Of a DNA stretch of 64,000 bases, positions 1 to 10,049 are shown piece by piece. Under the pieces are notes generated by a model that had not been told where the DNA came from, made no database searches, and saw only the letters and a program-made list of their open reading frames with translations. This DNA is from SXZD01 sp034680345 (GTDB lineage: Bacteria; Pseudomonadota; Gammaproteobacteria; Burkholderiales; Burkholderiaceae_B). Each line of letters starts with the position of its first letter. Position 1 is the stretch's first letter. The stretch is taken from positions 1 to 64,000 of the forward strand of contig JAXISZ010000008.1 in the NCBI GenBank assembly GCA_034680345.1, read 5' to 3'. The position numbers and the translations under genes were made by a program.

Positions 1-141
1 AAAATTTTCACTGATAAAGCGGTAAAACAGTGTGCCCAGTACGTACTGTTTAAAATCCCAGCCATCGACTGCGCCCCGTACATCGTTGGCAATTTGCCAG
101 ATTTGGGATTGCAGTGCGGCACGTTGTTGGGTGCTGGTCAT
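1..141 (-). CDS. hsdM: Type I restriction-modification methyltransferase subunit, N-terminal 47 residues
   Basis: The gene reads leftward off the window edge; only its first 47 codons are present. They encode the helical N-terminus typical of HsdM, including IANDVRGAVDGWDFK and VLGTLFYRFISENF, both hallmark stretches. HsdM is the modification subunit, which methylates adenine in the HsdS-specified target and joins HsdR for restriction. The SAM-binding NPPF motif would lie outside the window. The ATG at 141-139 has an AGGAA ribosome binding site a few bases upstream on the minus strand. HsdS and HsdR are not visible here. The family call rests on recognised sequence; completeness cannot be judged. 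Confidence 0.85.
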   Translation of the reverse strand, partial: MTSTQQRAALQSQIWQIANDVRGAVDGWDFKQYVLGTLFYRFISENF

Positions 142-198
142 TGTGTTGTTCCTTCGAATAATTTTTGTATGAATTTTTTTAAAAACTAGAGTTCTTAA

Positions 199-1026
199 AT
201 GGAAAAACCGAGCTTATTTAAATTTAATTTTAAGAGCGCATGGCTTATTTTAAAATCTTACCTAATTAGGAACGCTTTTTGGGTTGGTATGGTGCTTTGT
301 GTTCTATACTTTTTAAGCGTAGCAATTTTTCCTTGGGTTCAGGGAGGTTGGGTATACGTTCAGGAAGTTCTGGATAGATGGCAAACTGCTTCTGCAGCTG
401 TATTGACTCTTTTATCTAGTATTATTTTTTTTAAAACAACTGAATATAGAGAAAATGAACAACGTAAGCGGCGGTTTATTGCTGCTAAGGTGTTTTTACC
501 TCAAGTATTGAGCAATTTAACTATTTATTGTGATCATAGTGGAAAGTTTTTGATTGAGGCATGGGAAAATTTGGATAGCTTGGAAAAAAAAGGAATGTTT
601 GAGCCTTTTGAAATCCGGTTGTCCGAATTACCTAAGCTACCAGAAAGTTATGTAGCAATATTTGATCGATGTATTGAGCACGGAGAGCCAGAGGTTGGGG
701 AGTATTTGGCTAAGATTCTTGAGCGGTTGCAAGTATGCCATGCAAGGCTTGAAGATTTCAAAATGTCTATTGATCAACAAAATAGCTTGGGGTACACGTC
801 TCGGAACTTAGAGTATTATTTGGAGGATTTTTTGGAATTAAAGAGTTTAATTGATTTACTTTTTCATTTTGCAAGAGGTTCGAATAATTCTTTAAGGTGC
901 GCGACTCCTGATCGTGGTCATTATGAAAATGCTTTGGTGCACTTTTTTTTTCAACAAAGTATTGATCATCCTTTATATACTAAAATTCAGACACGCTTAA
1001 AAAAAAATTCTTTTGATTTAGAATGA
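199..1026 (+). CDS. Hypothetical two-helix membrane protein, unknown function
   Basis: Protein of 275 residues that I do not recognise. There are two hydrophobic helices near the N-terminus (about residues 26-48 and 64-80), then a charged, probably cytoplasmic region rich in Leu, Glu and Lys with coiled-coil-like stretches (about 85-275). It lies divergent from the hsdM fragment and 13 bp upstream of phoH. The reading frame is AT-rich with many A and T runs, unlike phoH, which suggests acquired DNA together with the restriction genes. No strong ribosome binding site precedes the ATG. It could be an accessory gene of the restriction locus, but nothing in the sequence shows this. Confidence 0.6.
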   Translation: MEKPSLFKFNFKSAWLILKSYLIRNAFWVGMVLCVLYFLSVAIFPWVQGGWVYVQEVLDRWQTASAAVLTLLSSIIFFKTTEYRENEQRKRRFIAAKVFLPQVLSNLTIYCDHSGKFLIEAWENLDSLEKKGMFEPFEIRLSELPKLPESYVAIFDRCIEHGEPEVGEYLAKILERLQVCHARLEDFKMSIDQQNSLGYTSRNLEYYLEDFLELKSLIDLLFHFARGSNNSLRCATPDRGHYENALVHFFFQQSIDHPLYTKIQTRLKKNSFDLE

Positions 1027-1039
1027 TGATACTTATTGA

Positions 1040-2080
1040 ATGAAAGCAAAACCTTACGACTGGCTGGCCCCCGAAGATGATAATCGGCGTTTGGCCAATT
1101 TATGTGGCCCTTTGAATGCGCACATGGCTTATATAGAACAAGCGTTGAATGTAAGAATTACGCGACGTGGCGCACACTGGCAAATTGTGGGTGATAAAAA
1201 ACCCAGTGCGCAAGCCATTGCTTTGATCAATCATTTGTTTTCGGTGAGTCAAAACCCCATTGATGTAGAAGCCATTGGGTTGGCTTTGGTGCAGTTGCGC
1301 CACAGTGAAGAACAGGCCACATCTGCCAAGGCGGTTCATGCCAAAAGCGCTGATTTTTTGGAACACACAGTTGGGGGGGGGCCTCTTGAATTGTGCACCC
1401 TTCGCAGCGATTTGCAGCCCAGAACACCGCATCAAGCAGCGTATTTGCGCACCATTTTATCGCACGATATTAGCTTTGGTGTGGGGCCTGCGGGCACGGG
1501 AAAAACTTATTTGGCGGTGGCTTGTGCGGTCGATGCTATGCAGCGCGATTGGGTGCAACGCATTGTTTTAACCCGTCCGGCGGTAGAGGCGGGTGAACGC
1601 CTAGGTTTTTTGCCTGGCGATTTAACGCAAAAAATAGATCCGTATTTGCGCCCTTTGTACGATGCTTTGTATGATTTGCTAGGCTACGAGCGGGTGCAAA
1701 AAATGATTGAAAAAAACACCATTGAAGTGGCGCCTTTGGCTTATATGAGGGGTCGTACACTGAATGGCGCGTTTGTTATACTGGACGAAGCGCAAAACAC
1801 CACGCCAGAGCAAATGAAAATGTTTTTAACGCGCATTGGCTTTGGCAGTAAGGCGGTGGTGACCGGTGATGTTACGCAAATTGATTTACCGCGTGGGCAA
1901 AAAAGTGGTTTGATTCAAGCGCTGCACGTTTTGCGGGATATGCCAGACATTGGCGTGATGCATTTTGACGTGAAAGACGTGGTGCGGCATCCTTTGGTGG
2001 GTAAAATTGTGGCGGCCTATGAGCGTTTTGAAAAAAATGATCGAAAACCACCTGTTGTACAGCCTGAAGGCAATGTATGA
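1040..2080 (+). CDS. phoH: PhoH-like ATPase
   Basis: Cytoplasmic P-loop ATPase of the PhoH/YbeZ family, 346 residues, the usual length. The ATPase core begins around residue 130. The Walker A motif GPAGTGKT lies near residue 148, the Walker B region VILDEAQN near 245, and the sensor-like stretch VVTGDVTQIDLP near 273. YbeZ works with the endoribonuclease YbeY in rRNA maturation and RNA quality control, and ybeY follows here with an ATGA overlap, so the two are probably translationally coupled. The N-terminal region is family-typical but weakly conserved. A run of nine G (1373-1381) lies in frame between the N-terminal region and the ATPase core. Confidence 0.93.
   Translation: MKAKPYDWLAPEDDNRRLANLCGPLNAHMAYIEQALNVRITRRGAHWQIVGDKKPSAQAIALINHLFSVSQNPIDVEAIGLALVQLRHSEEQATSAKAVHAKSADFLEHTVGGGPLELCTLRSDLQPRTPHQAAYLRTILSHDISFGVGPAGTGKTYLAVACAVDAMQRDWVQRIVLTRPAVEAGERLGFLPGDLTQKIDPYLRPLYDALYDLLGYERVQKMIEKNTIEVAPLAYMRGRTLNGAFVILDEAQNTTPEQMKMFLTRIGFGSKAVVTGDVTQIDLPRGQKSGLIQALHVLRDMPDIGVMHFDVKDVVRHPLVGKIVAAYERFEKNDRKPPVVQPEGNV
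1373..1381. repeat. Nine-G tract in phoH
   Basis: Nine G in frame, encoding Gly-Gly-Gly near residue 112, between the N-terminal part and the ATPase core. It is one of several long G runs in the window. Confidence 0.85.
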
Positions 2081-2550
2081 CTCAGCCCACTGTTGTGATT
2101 GATGTGCAGTGGCAAACCTTAGACAGTGAAGCGGTTGGCCAATTGCGTCAAGCTGTGGTGCCTGAGCGTTTGCGCCGTTTAATACGCGCGTGTTTTTTAG
2201 ATGATGCCCATTTGGCTTTGTGCGTTGTGGGGGCTGAACAGGCAAAACAACTCAATGCGCAGTATCGCGGTAAAAATTACGCCACCAATGTACTGACATT
2301 TCCGATTGATCCGCCCAACATACCGGACATGCCTATTTTTTGGGCAGACGTAGTGGTGTGTGCTGAGGTGGTGATGGCTGAGGCAAAAGCCCAAGGAAAA
2401 ACGGTTTGGCAACATTTCGCGCACATGGTGGTGCATGCCTGTTTGCATGCCCAAGGCTACACACATGATGCGGATTTTCCAGCGATGTTGATGGAGCAGC
2501 GCGAAATACATATTTTGCGCCGTTTTGGCATTTCTAACCCATATGCATAA
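2077..2550 (+). CDS. ybeY: Endoribonuclease YbeY (rRNA maturation factor)
   Basis: Zinc-dependent endoribonuclease, 157 residues, involved in 16S rRNA 3'-end maturation and late 30S quality control. The metal site is visible as HMVVHACLHAQGYTHD near residue 112, giving the three histidines of the HxxxHxxxxxxxH pattern. The family's RxxNYATNVLTFP-type stretch lies upstream (KNYATNVLTFP, near residue 67). The start codon overlaps the phoH stop by 4 bp. In many relatives corC follows, but here the operon ends and the ribosomal protein genes begin after a 100-bp gap containing a promoter. Confidence 0.95.
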   Translation: MTQPTVVIDVQWQTLDSEAVGQLRQAVVPERLRRLIRACFLDDAHLALCVVGAEQAKQLNAQYRGKNYATNVLTFPIDPPNIPDMPIFWADVVVCAEVVMAEAKAQGKTVWQHFAHMVVHACLHAQGYTHDADFPAMLMEQREIHILRRFGISNPYA

Positions 2551-2562
2551 GCTGTTCAATCA

Positions 2563-2591
2563 TTGACGAAAAATGTTGTCAATAGTAAAAT
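2563..2591 (+). promoter_or_regulatory. Sigma-70-type promoter for rplU-rpmA
   Basis: TTGACG (2563-2568) and TAAAAT (2586-2591) are separated by 17 bp, a near-consensus -35/-10 pair, about 60 bp upstream of the rplU start. It lies just after the ybeY stop, as expected for a separate ribosomal protein transcription unit. A second, poorer TATAGT box occurs at 2610-2615. Transcription was not tested; this is pattern reading only. Confidence 0.6.
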
Positions 2592-2650
2592 TGAAGGCTT
2601 TTCTGCTGGTATAGTAGAAATTAAGCGGAAATTTTTTGGAAAGGTAAACA

Positions 2651-2962
2651 ATGTACGCGGTCATAAAAACCGGTGGCAAACAATATAAAGTTGCCGTTGG
2701 CGAAAAATTAAAAGTAGAACAGATACTGGCAGACATTGATCAGGAAATTACTTTAAATGAAGTGTTGGCCATTGGCAGCGGTGAATCGCTGCGCGTGGGC
2801 ACGCCATTTGTTGTAGGTGCCTCGGTCAAAGCTGTGGTGTTGGCTCAGGGTCGTCACGATAAAGTAAAAATTTTTAAGATGCGTCGTCGCAAGCATTATC
2901 AAAAGCGTCAGGGCCATCGGCAAAATTTTACTGAAATTCGTGTTGAGTCCATCAACGGGTAA
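2651..2962 (+). CDS. rplU: 50S ribosomal protein L21
   Basis: Ribosomal protein L21, 103 residues, the normal bacterial length. It starts [14 protein letters not shown] and has the conserved [18 protein letters not shown] RNA-binding stretch near residue 77, here [17 protein letters not shown]21 binds 23S rRNA in the large subunit. It is the first gene of rplU-rpmA, followed 20 bp later by L27, the universal bacterial order. The promoter at 2563-2591 probably drives it. Confidence 0.98.
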   Translation: MYAVIKTGGKQYKVAVGEKLKVEQILADIDQEITLNEVLAIGSGESLRVGTPFVVGASVKAVVLAQGRHDKVKIFKMRRRKHYQKRQGHRQNFTEIRVESING

Positions 2963-2982
2963 TTGCCACAAGGAGAGTGTAA

Positions 2983-3246
2983 ATGGCAAGTAAGAAAGGC
3001 GGCGGCTCTACGCGAAATGGGCGCGATTCCGAATCAAAACGACTCGGTGTTAAAGTGTTCGGTGGTCAAGCAATCAATGCTGGCAGCATCATTATTCGTC
3101 AGCGGGGCACCCGCGTTCATCCCGGCACCAATGTGGGTATTGGCAAAGACCACACCTTGTTTGCGCTGGTAGATGGTCATGTTAAGTTTTCTGTGAAAGG
3201 CGCATTGAACCGTAATACGGTCAGTGTAGAGCCTGCTGAGGCTTAA
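2983..3246 (+). CDS. rpmA: 50S ribosomal protein L27
   Basis: Ribosomal protein L27, 87 residues. The N-terminus [20 protein letters not shown] is nearly the family consensus; this tail reaches the peptidyl transferase centre. Most relatives have His at position 3 (MAHKK), whereas here it is Ser, a minor difference. An AAGGAGAG ribosome binding site precedes the ATG. A strong intrinsic terminator follows 25 bp after the stop and separates it from obgE. Confidence 0.98.
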   Translation: MASKKGGGSTRNGRDSESKRLGVKVFGGQAINAGSIIIRQRGTRVHPGTNVGIGKDHTLFALVDGHVKFSVKGALNRNTVSVEPAEA

Positions 3247-3271
3247 ACGCTTCACATCCCATGTGTATCGT

Positions 3272-5563
<2,292 letters not shown>

Positions 5564-6235
5564 TACTTTCATTTATTTTGTTTTTCTTAAATTGGCCAAG
5601 GTATCCTCGATGGTTTATAACGGGTTGTGGTTCAAATACTTGCCAAGTATCGTCAGGGGGGTGGCGTCTCGGGTCGTTGCGAGAAAACACAAAACGCACC
5701 AGTTCGTTCAAGGCGCGCCGGTAGACATCGCGTTTGAATTCAATCACCGACTTTAGCGGAATCCAGTAGTCGCTCCAACGCCACGCGTCAAACTCAGGGT
5801 GTTTTGTGGCGCGTAAACTAATGTTGCTGTCATTGGAGACAAGTTTTATTAAAAACCAAATTTGTTTTTGCCCTCTGTAGTGTCCTCTCCATTCACGGCG
5901 AATCCAGTGGTCTGGTACCTCGTAACGCAACCAGTCGCGGGTTCTTCCGACAATTTGGATGTGTTCTGGTAGCAATCCTACTTCTTCTTGCAACTCCCGA
6001 TACATGGCTTGTGTAGGCGTTTCGCCGTACTTAATGCCACCTTGTGGAAACTGCCATGCATGCTCTCTTACCCGCTTGCCCCAAAAAACTTGTTTCTTTG
6101 AGTTTAAGAGAATAATCCCTACATTGGGCCGAAAGCCGTTTTTGTCCAGCATATAAGCCCCAAATTCTTTACAATTCTAGTTCCTATTATAAGCACCCGT
6201 GACCTGCTGGTGCTAACCCTTTTGTGTAAAAATGT

Positions 6236-8041
6236 ATGCGATCCACTCAATTTTTTCTAAATACCCTTAAACAAGCCCCCGCCGATGCTGAAGTGATCAG
6301 TCAACAACTGATGATACGTTCAGGCATGATTAAAAAACTTGCTGGAGGCATTTATACTTTCATGCCAATTGGTTTACGCAGTTTGCGTAAGGTTGAGGCC
6401 ATTGTGCGTGAAGAAATGAACCGCGCTGGCGCTTTAGAAGTGCTTATGCCTGCGGTGCAACCTGCTGAGCTGTGGCAAGAGTCAGGTCGTTGGGAAAAAT
6501 ATGGCTCAGAACTATTGCGTTTTAAAGACCGCCATGATCGAGATTTTGTTATTGGGCCTACCCATGAGGAGGTTATCACTGATATTGCGCGGCGCGAGCT
6601 TAAAAGTTATCGCCAGTTGCCTGTGAACTTCTATCAGATTCAAACCAAGTTTCGTGACGAAATTCGCCCACGATTTGGGGTGATGCGTGGCCGCGAGTTT
6701 GTGATGAAAGACGCTTATTCTTTCGATCGTACTATAGCAGCAGCACAAAAAACTTACGATGCAATGTTTACAGCCTATCATCGTATTTTTACGCGGATGG
6801 GGTTAAATTTTCGTGCGGTGGCGGCCGATACGGGGTCAATTGGCGGGTCGCGCAGTCACGAGTTTCACGTTATTGCGCAAACCGGTGAAGATGCGATTGC
6901 GTATTGCGAAAACTCAGATTATGCCGCCAATGTTGAGTTGGCTGAAGCGGTGGCCAGCGGCCAACGCAATGCGCCAACAGCGTTGATGAAAACGGTGGCG
7001 ACGCCAAATGTTACGGCTTGTGATGCGGTGGCTCAGCAGCTTTCGGTATCTGTGCAACAGGTGGTAAAAACTGTGGCATTTGCATTGGATATGGCTTCAA
7101 ACGAGTCGATTCAATTGCAACAACAGTCTGGGCAGTCAGAGCAATCACAGCGTGTGCAGTTGGTATTGGTTTTGGTGCGGGGGGACCATGAAGTCAATGA
7201 AATTAAGGTGGCAAAATTGCCAGGTATGGCGGGTTGCCGATTGGCCTGTGAGCAGGAAATTATTCAAACTTTAGGTTGTATTCCTGGTTACATTGGCCCT
7301 GTTGGTGTACCAACCCAGGTGCGCGTGATTGCTGACCGAACAGTGGCTTTGATGTCTGATTTTATTTGTGGCGCTAATCAGAGAGACGCGCATTTTCGGG
7401 GCGTAAATTGGGGGCGTGACTTGCCTGAGCCTGAGGTGGCAGATGTGCGCAATGTGGTGGCTGCAGACCCTTCTCCTGATGGTTGTGGGCCCTTATCCAT
7501 TTGCCGTGGCATAGAGGTTGGTCATGTGTTTTATTTGGGTGCAAAGTACGCTGAAGCTTTGAAGGCTACTTTTTTAGATGAAAATGGCAAGCCTGCTTTG
7601 ATGGAAATGGGATGTTATGGCATTGGGGTAACGCGTATTTTGGGTGCAGCCATTGAGCAGAATCATGATGCGCGTGGCATGATTTGGCCTATTTCAATTG
7701 CGCCTTTTGAGTTGGTCTTGTGTCCAGTTGGGTATCATCGTTCAGAATTGGTGCAGCAAACTACAGATCAATTATTGATGCAATTGCAGGCCCTTGGGGT
7801 AGATGTGATTTTGGATGATCGCGACGAGCGACCTGGCGCGATGTTTGCTGATTGGGAATTGATTGGGGTGCCCTATCGTCTAACAGTGGGTGAGCGTGGT
7901 TTGAAACAAGGTCAACTGGAATTGCAGGCGCGTTATTTAGATGCTCAGGGGGAAGTTTATCCGCCTGAGTTTTTGGCTTCAGACAACGCAGTGACTTATG
8001 TGTTTGAAGAAATTAAAGCCGCCCGCGGCCGGTTGGTTTAG
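6236..8041 (+). CDS. proS: Prolyl-tRNA synthetase
   Basis: Class II aminoacyl-tRNA synthetase of the long bacterial type, 601 residues. Motif 1 lies around [16 protein letters not shown] (about 70-85). Motif 2 covers [19 protein letters not shown] (about 136-155). The YbaK-like editing insertion is at about 225-385. Motif 3 is [10 protein letters not shown] (about 458), followed by the anticodon-binding domain ([15 protein letters not shown]). It charges tRNA-Pro and edits Ala-tRNA-Pro. The first 20 residues match the family start. No strong ribosome binding site is visible. In relatives a lytic transglycosylase follows directly; here the F-box-like gene has intervened. Confidence 0.97.
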   Translation: MRSTQFFLNTLKQAPADAEVISQQLMIRSGMIKKLAGGIYTFMPIGLRSLRKVEAIVREEMNRAGALEVLMPAVQPAELWQESGRWEKYGSELLRFKDRHDRDFVIGPTHEEVITDIARRELKSYRQLPVNFYQIQTKFRDEIRPRFGVMRGREFVMKDAYSFDRTIAAAQKTYDAMFTAYHRIFTRMGLNFRAVAADTGSIGGSRSHEFHVIAQTGEDAIAYCENSDYAANVELAEAVASGQRNAPTALMKTVATPNVTACDAVAQQLSVSVQQVVKTVAFALDMASNESIQLQQQSGQSEQSQRVQLVLVLVRGDHEVNEIKVAKLPGMAGCRLACEQEIIQTLGCIPGYIGPVGVPTQVRVIADRTVALMSDFICGANQRDAHFRGVNWGRDLPEPEVADVRNVVAADPSPDGCGPLSICRGIEVGHVFYLGAKYAEALKATFLDENGKPALMEMGCYGIGVTRILGAAIEQNHDARGMIWPISIAPFELVLCPVGYHRSELVQQTTDQLLMQLQALGVDVILDDRDERPGAMFADWELIGVPYRLTVGERGLKQGQLELQARYLDAQGEVYPPEFLASDNAVTYVFEEIKAARGRLV

Positions 8042-8088
8042 TTTGTTTAATTGGTTGGATTGCTTAATTTTGCTTTGGGTGTAGTAGC

Positions 8089-9108
8089 TTAGGCGGCTAC
8101 GCCAATTTCAACTTGTAACTTTGCAAGTTTGCTTGCACGGACGTGGTCTTGCTGTGCTGTAAAGTATTGCTCAGGGGTTTGCTCAGCGCTGTTTTTAGCG
8201 TTGAGCTTTAGGCCAAGGTTTAATAATTTACTGATGGTTGTGCTGGGCTGCCCAATTTCGTAGTTTAGCGTGTATGGGTCGATTTCTGAGCTTAAAATTT
8301 GTGCTGGTACCAAACCTTGTGGTGCATCATGTTTCATAATGCCAACGATGAGTTCATGTTGTAACTGTTCTTTACGGTTTTTTGTTTCTGCATTGTCCAG
8401 GGCTTGAATAGTCAGATTTCTTGCGCATGAAAAAAAGGCGTTTACAGTGCTTGTATTGTTATCCCCCTTCCAATCAATTGTTTTTAGTAGTAAATCGATG
8501 ATGCGCATGTTATTGGCTTGAAAATTTAAGTCAATGCCATGTTCTGCGCACGCGTGAACCAGAAATTGAGCTCTCTCAGTTTCTTTAACTTGATCATTAC
8601 CTGTGCCAACGGTGTTAACTGTGTTTTTTTGATTGTAAATTTCTGTTAAAGCATTGTGAGCCGTAATATTGCGTTTATCAAGGTCAATGTTTTTTATTAG
8701 CGCTAAAAAACATTTTTTTTGTTTTTCATAGCCGCCGGTTGCTTCGTCAGGTTCTTCTAGGCTAACTACTAAATCAGCTAGTTCATGTATTTTAATTTTG
8801 TATATGGGTCGGGGTGAATACGGAATTAATTTACTGATTTTGGTGATGACTTCCGGTTTAAACACCATGCCTTTTAAATTGTCAAATAATTGTTTGCATG
8901 TTTGTGAAGTAATAGAGGCACAGACTAGGCTTTTGGGATCATTGAGTAGTTTAAAAATGTGTTGCAGTATATGGTTTGGTAAGTCTAATAATTGGGGGGG
9001 GGGGGCAATATTTGGTTTTATTTGACATGCGCCTAATCTGTGGCTTTGTGGGTAATCAAGCTTTGGTTGGTGTAGATTTAATGGTGGCTGTGTGTAATTG
9101 GACTGCAT
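8089..9108 (-). CDS. F-box-like domain protein, candidate host-directed effector
   Basis: Unrecognised 339-residue protein. Residues about 39-78 read like an F-box: DLPNHILQHIFKLL, then a Ser/Cys-rich turn and TCKQLFDNLKG. This matches the pattern LPxExxxxIxxxL...VCKxxxxL. F-boxes bind Skp1 in eukaryotic SCF ubiquitin ligases; bacterial ones are known from Agrobacterium VirF, Legionella and Ralstonia GALA effectors. The rest is helical and hydrophilic, with possible degenerate ankyrin-like repeats towards the C-terminus (about 270-325). A 12-C run in the coding strand (8994-9005) lies just upstream of the F-box. I chose ATG 9108 over an upstream in-frame TTG. The domain call is by eye and needs a profile search. 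Confidence 0.6.
   Translation of the reverse strand: MQSNYTQPPLNLHQPKLDYPQSHRLGACQIKPNIAPPPQLLDLPNHILQHIFKLLNDPKSLVCASITSQTCKQLFDNLKGMVFKPEVITKISKLIPYSPRPIYKIKIHELADLVVSLEEPDEATGGYEKQKKCFLALIKNIDLDKRNITAHNALTEIYNQKNTVNTVGTGNDQVKETERAQFLVHACAEHGIDLNFQANNMRIIDLLLKTIDWKGDNNTSTVNAFFSCARNLTIQALDNAETKNRKEQLQHELIVGIMKHDAPQGLVPAQILSSEIDPYTLNYEIGQPSTTISKLLNLGLKLNAKNSAEQTPEQYFTAQQDHVRASKLAKLQVEIGVAA
8994..9005. repeat. 12-bp poly-G/C tract inside the F-box-like gene
   Basis: Twelve consecutive G on the plus strand, which read as C in the gene and encode part of Ala-Pro-Pro-Pro near residue 36. A one-base slip would shift the frame before the F-box and cut off about 300 residues. This is the longest homopolymer in the window. 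In this assembly the frame is open. Confidence 0.9.
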
Positions 9109-9246
9109 TGGAATAATGTGCCTTAAAATATATTTCAAATATTTGTGTGGGTATTTATAGAAAAGAGTTCCTTTTTTATTTCAAAATGGAACTTTTCCCG
9201 TTTTTTTACCACAAGTAATATAAGAATAGTTAATTTCAGGTCTCTA

Positions 9247-9852
9247 GTGCGTTTTCATTTCCTTTTCTGTCTGGTTTTATTTTTTTCAGCCAACTTGGCT
9301 TGGGGGGGGCGCCAACAGTACGAGCCTTTGTCTGACGCTGTTCGTTTAGCCTTGGCTGCTGCTTTGCATGACCGTAACCCGCCCGAGCCTTTGTTTGCTT
9401 CTCACCAGGAGCGAGAGTTTTGGATGCTTGAAATGGGGCGTCGTTTGGATAAAAAAATATCTGACCCCTTGTTGCGTGAAGATTTATTAAAAACTGCCCG
9501 TTACGAAGCGCAGCGGGCGGGTTTAGACCCACAGCTTGTGTTGGCTTTAATTGAGATTGAAAGTGGTTTTAGGCCATACGCTATAAGCCATGCAGGGGCT
9601 CGGGGTTTAATGCAAGTTATGCCATTTTGGACGCGAGTCATTGGCGATGGCAACCCGTCTGCATTGTTTAATATGCGCACCAATATTCGTTATGGTTGCG
9701 TTATTTTGCGTCATTATTTAGATTTAGAGCGTGGCAATATGTTTCGCGCTTTGGGTCGATACAACGGCAGTTTGGGGCAAGCGCAATACCCTAACTTGGT
9801 ATTTGGAGCTTTAAATGCGAAGTGGAAAACCACACAACTATCAGCTTATTGA
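9247..9852 (+). CDS. Secreted lytic murein transglycosylase (SLT domain)
   Basis: Cleaves the glycan strands of peptidoglycan, forming 1,6-anhydro-muramyl ends in the periplasm. I start it at GTG 9247 because an AGG ribosome binding site lies 6 bp upstream and the signal peptide follows at once (FHFLFCLVLFFSANLAWG), giving 201 residues; an ATG at 9145 would add 34 residues before it. The SLT fold starts near residue 95. The catalytic Glu is in LALIEIESGF, followed by AISHAGARGLMQVMP and a late ALGRYNGS. It follows proS in related genomes. There is an eight-G run at 9302-9309 near the signal peptide cleavage site. Confidence 0.87.
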   Translation: MRFHFLFCLVLFFSANLAWGGRQQYEPLSDAVRLALAAALHDRNPPEPLFASHQEREFWMLEMGRRLDKKISDPLLREDLLKTARYEAQRAGLDPQLVLALIEIESGFRPYAISHAGARGLMQVMPFWTRVIGDGNPSALFNMRTNIRYGCVILRHYLDLERGNMFRALGRYNGSLGQAQYPNLVFGALNAKWKTTQLSAY

Positions 9853-10049
9853 GGGTTTCTTGGTTAAGTTTATTTCGTAATTTTACAGCATGTGAATTTG
9901 TTGGATCTGTGTTTTTCGGCTTTCGGTAATTTTTTGGAGTGAACTGAATTTTTCTTTTAAAGAATTTTATCGGATTGGCTAAAATATTTGATTCGTTTTG
10001 GTGAGATATTTGTTGCTACAACTATCTACTTTTTAATTGGTGAGCAGTG

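Noticed and set aside
2591..2615. TTGAAG / TATAGT as a second rplU promoter
   Set aside because: The spacer is only 13 bp, too short for a sigma-70 promoter; the pair at 2563-2591 is better.
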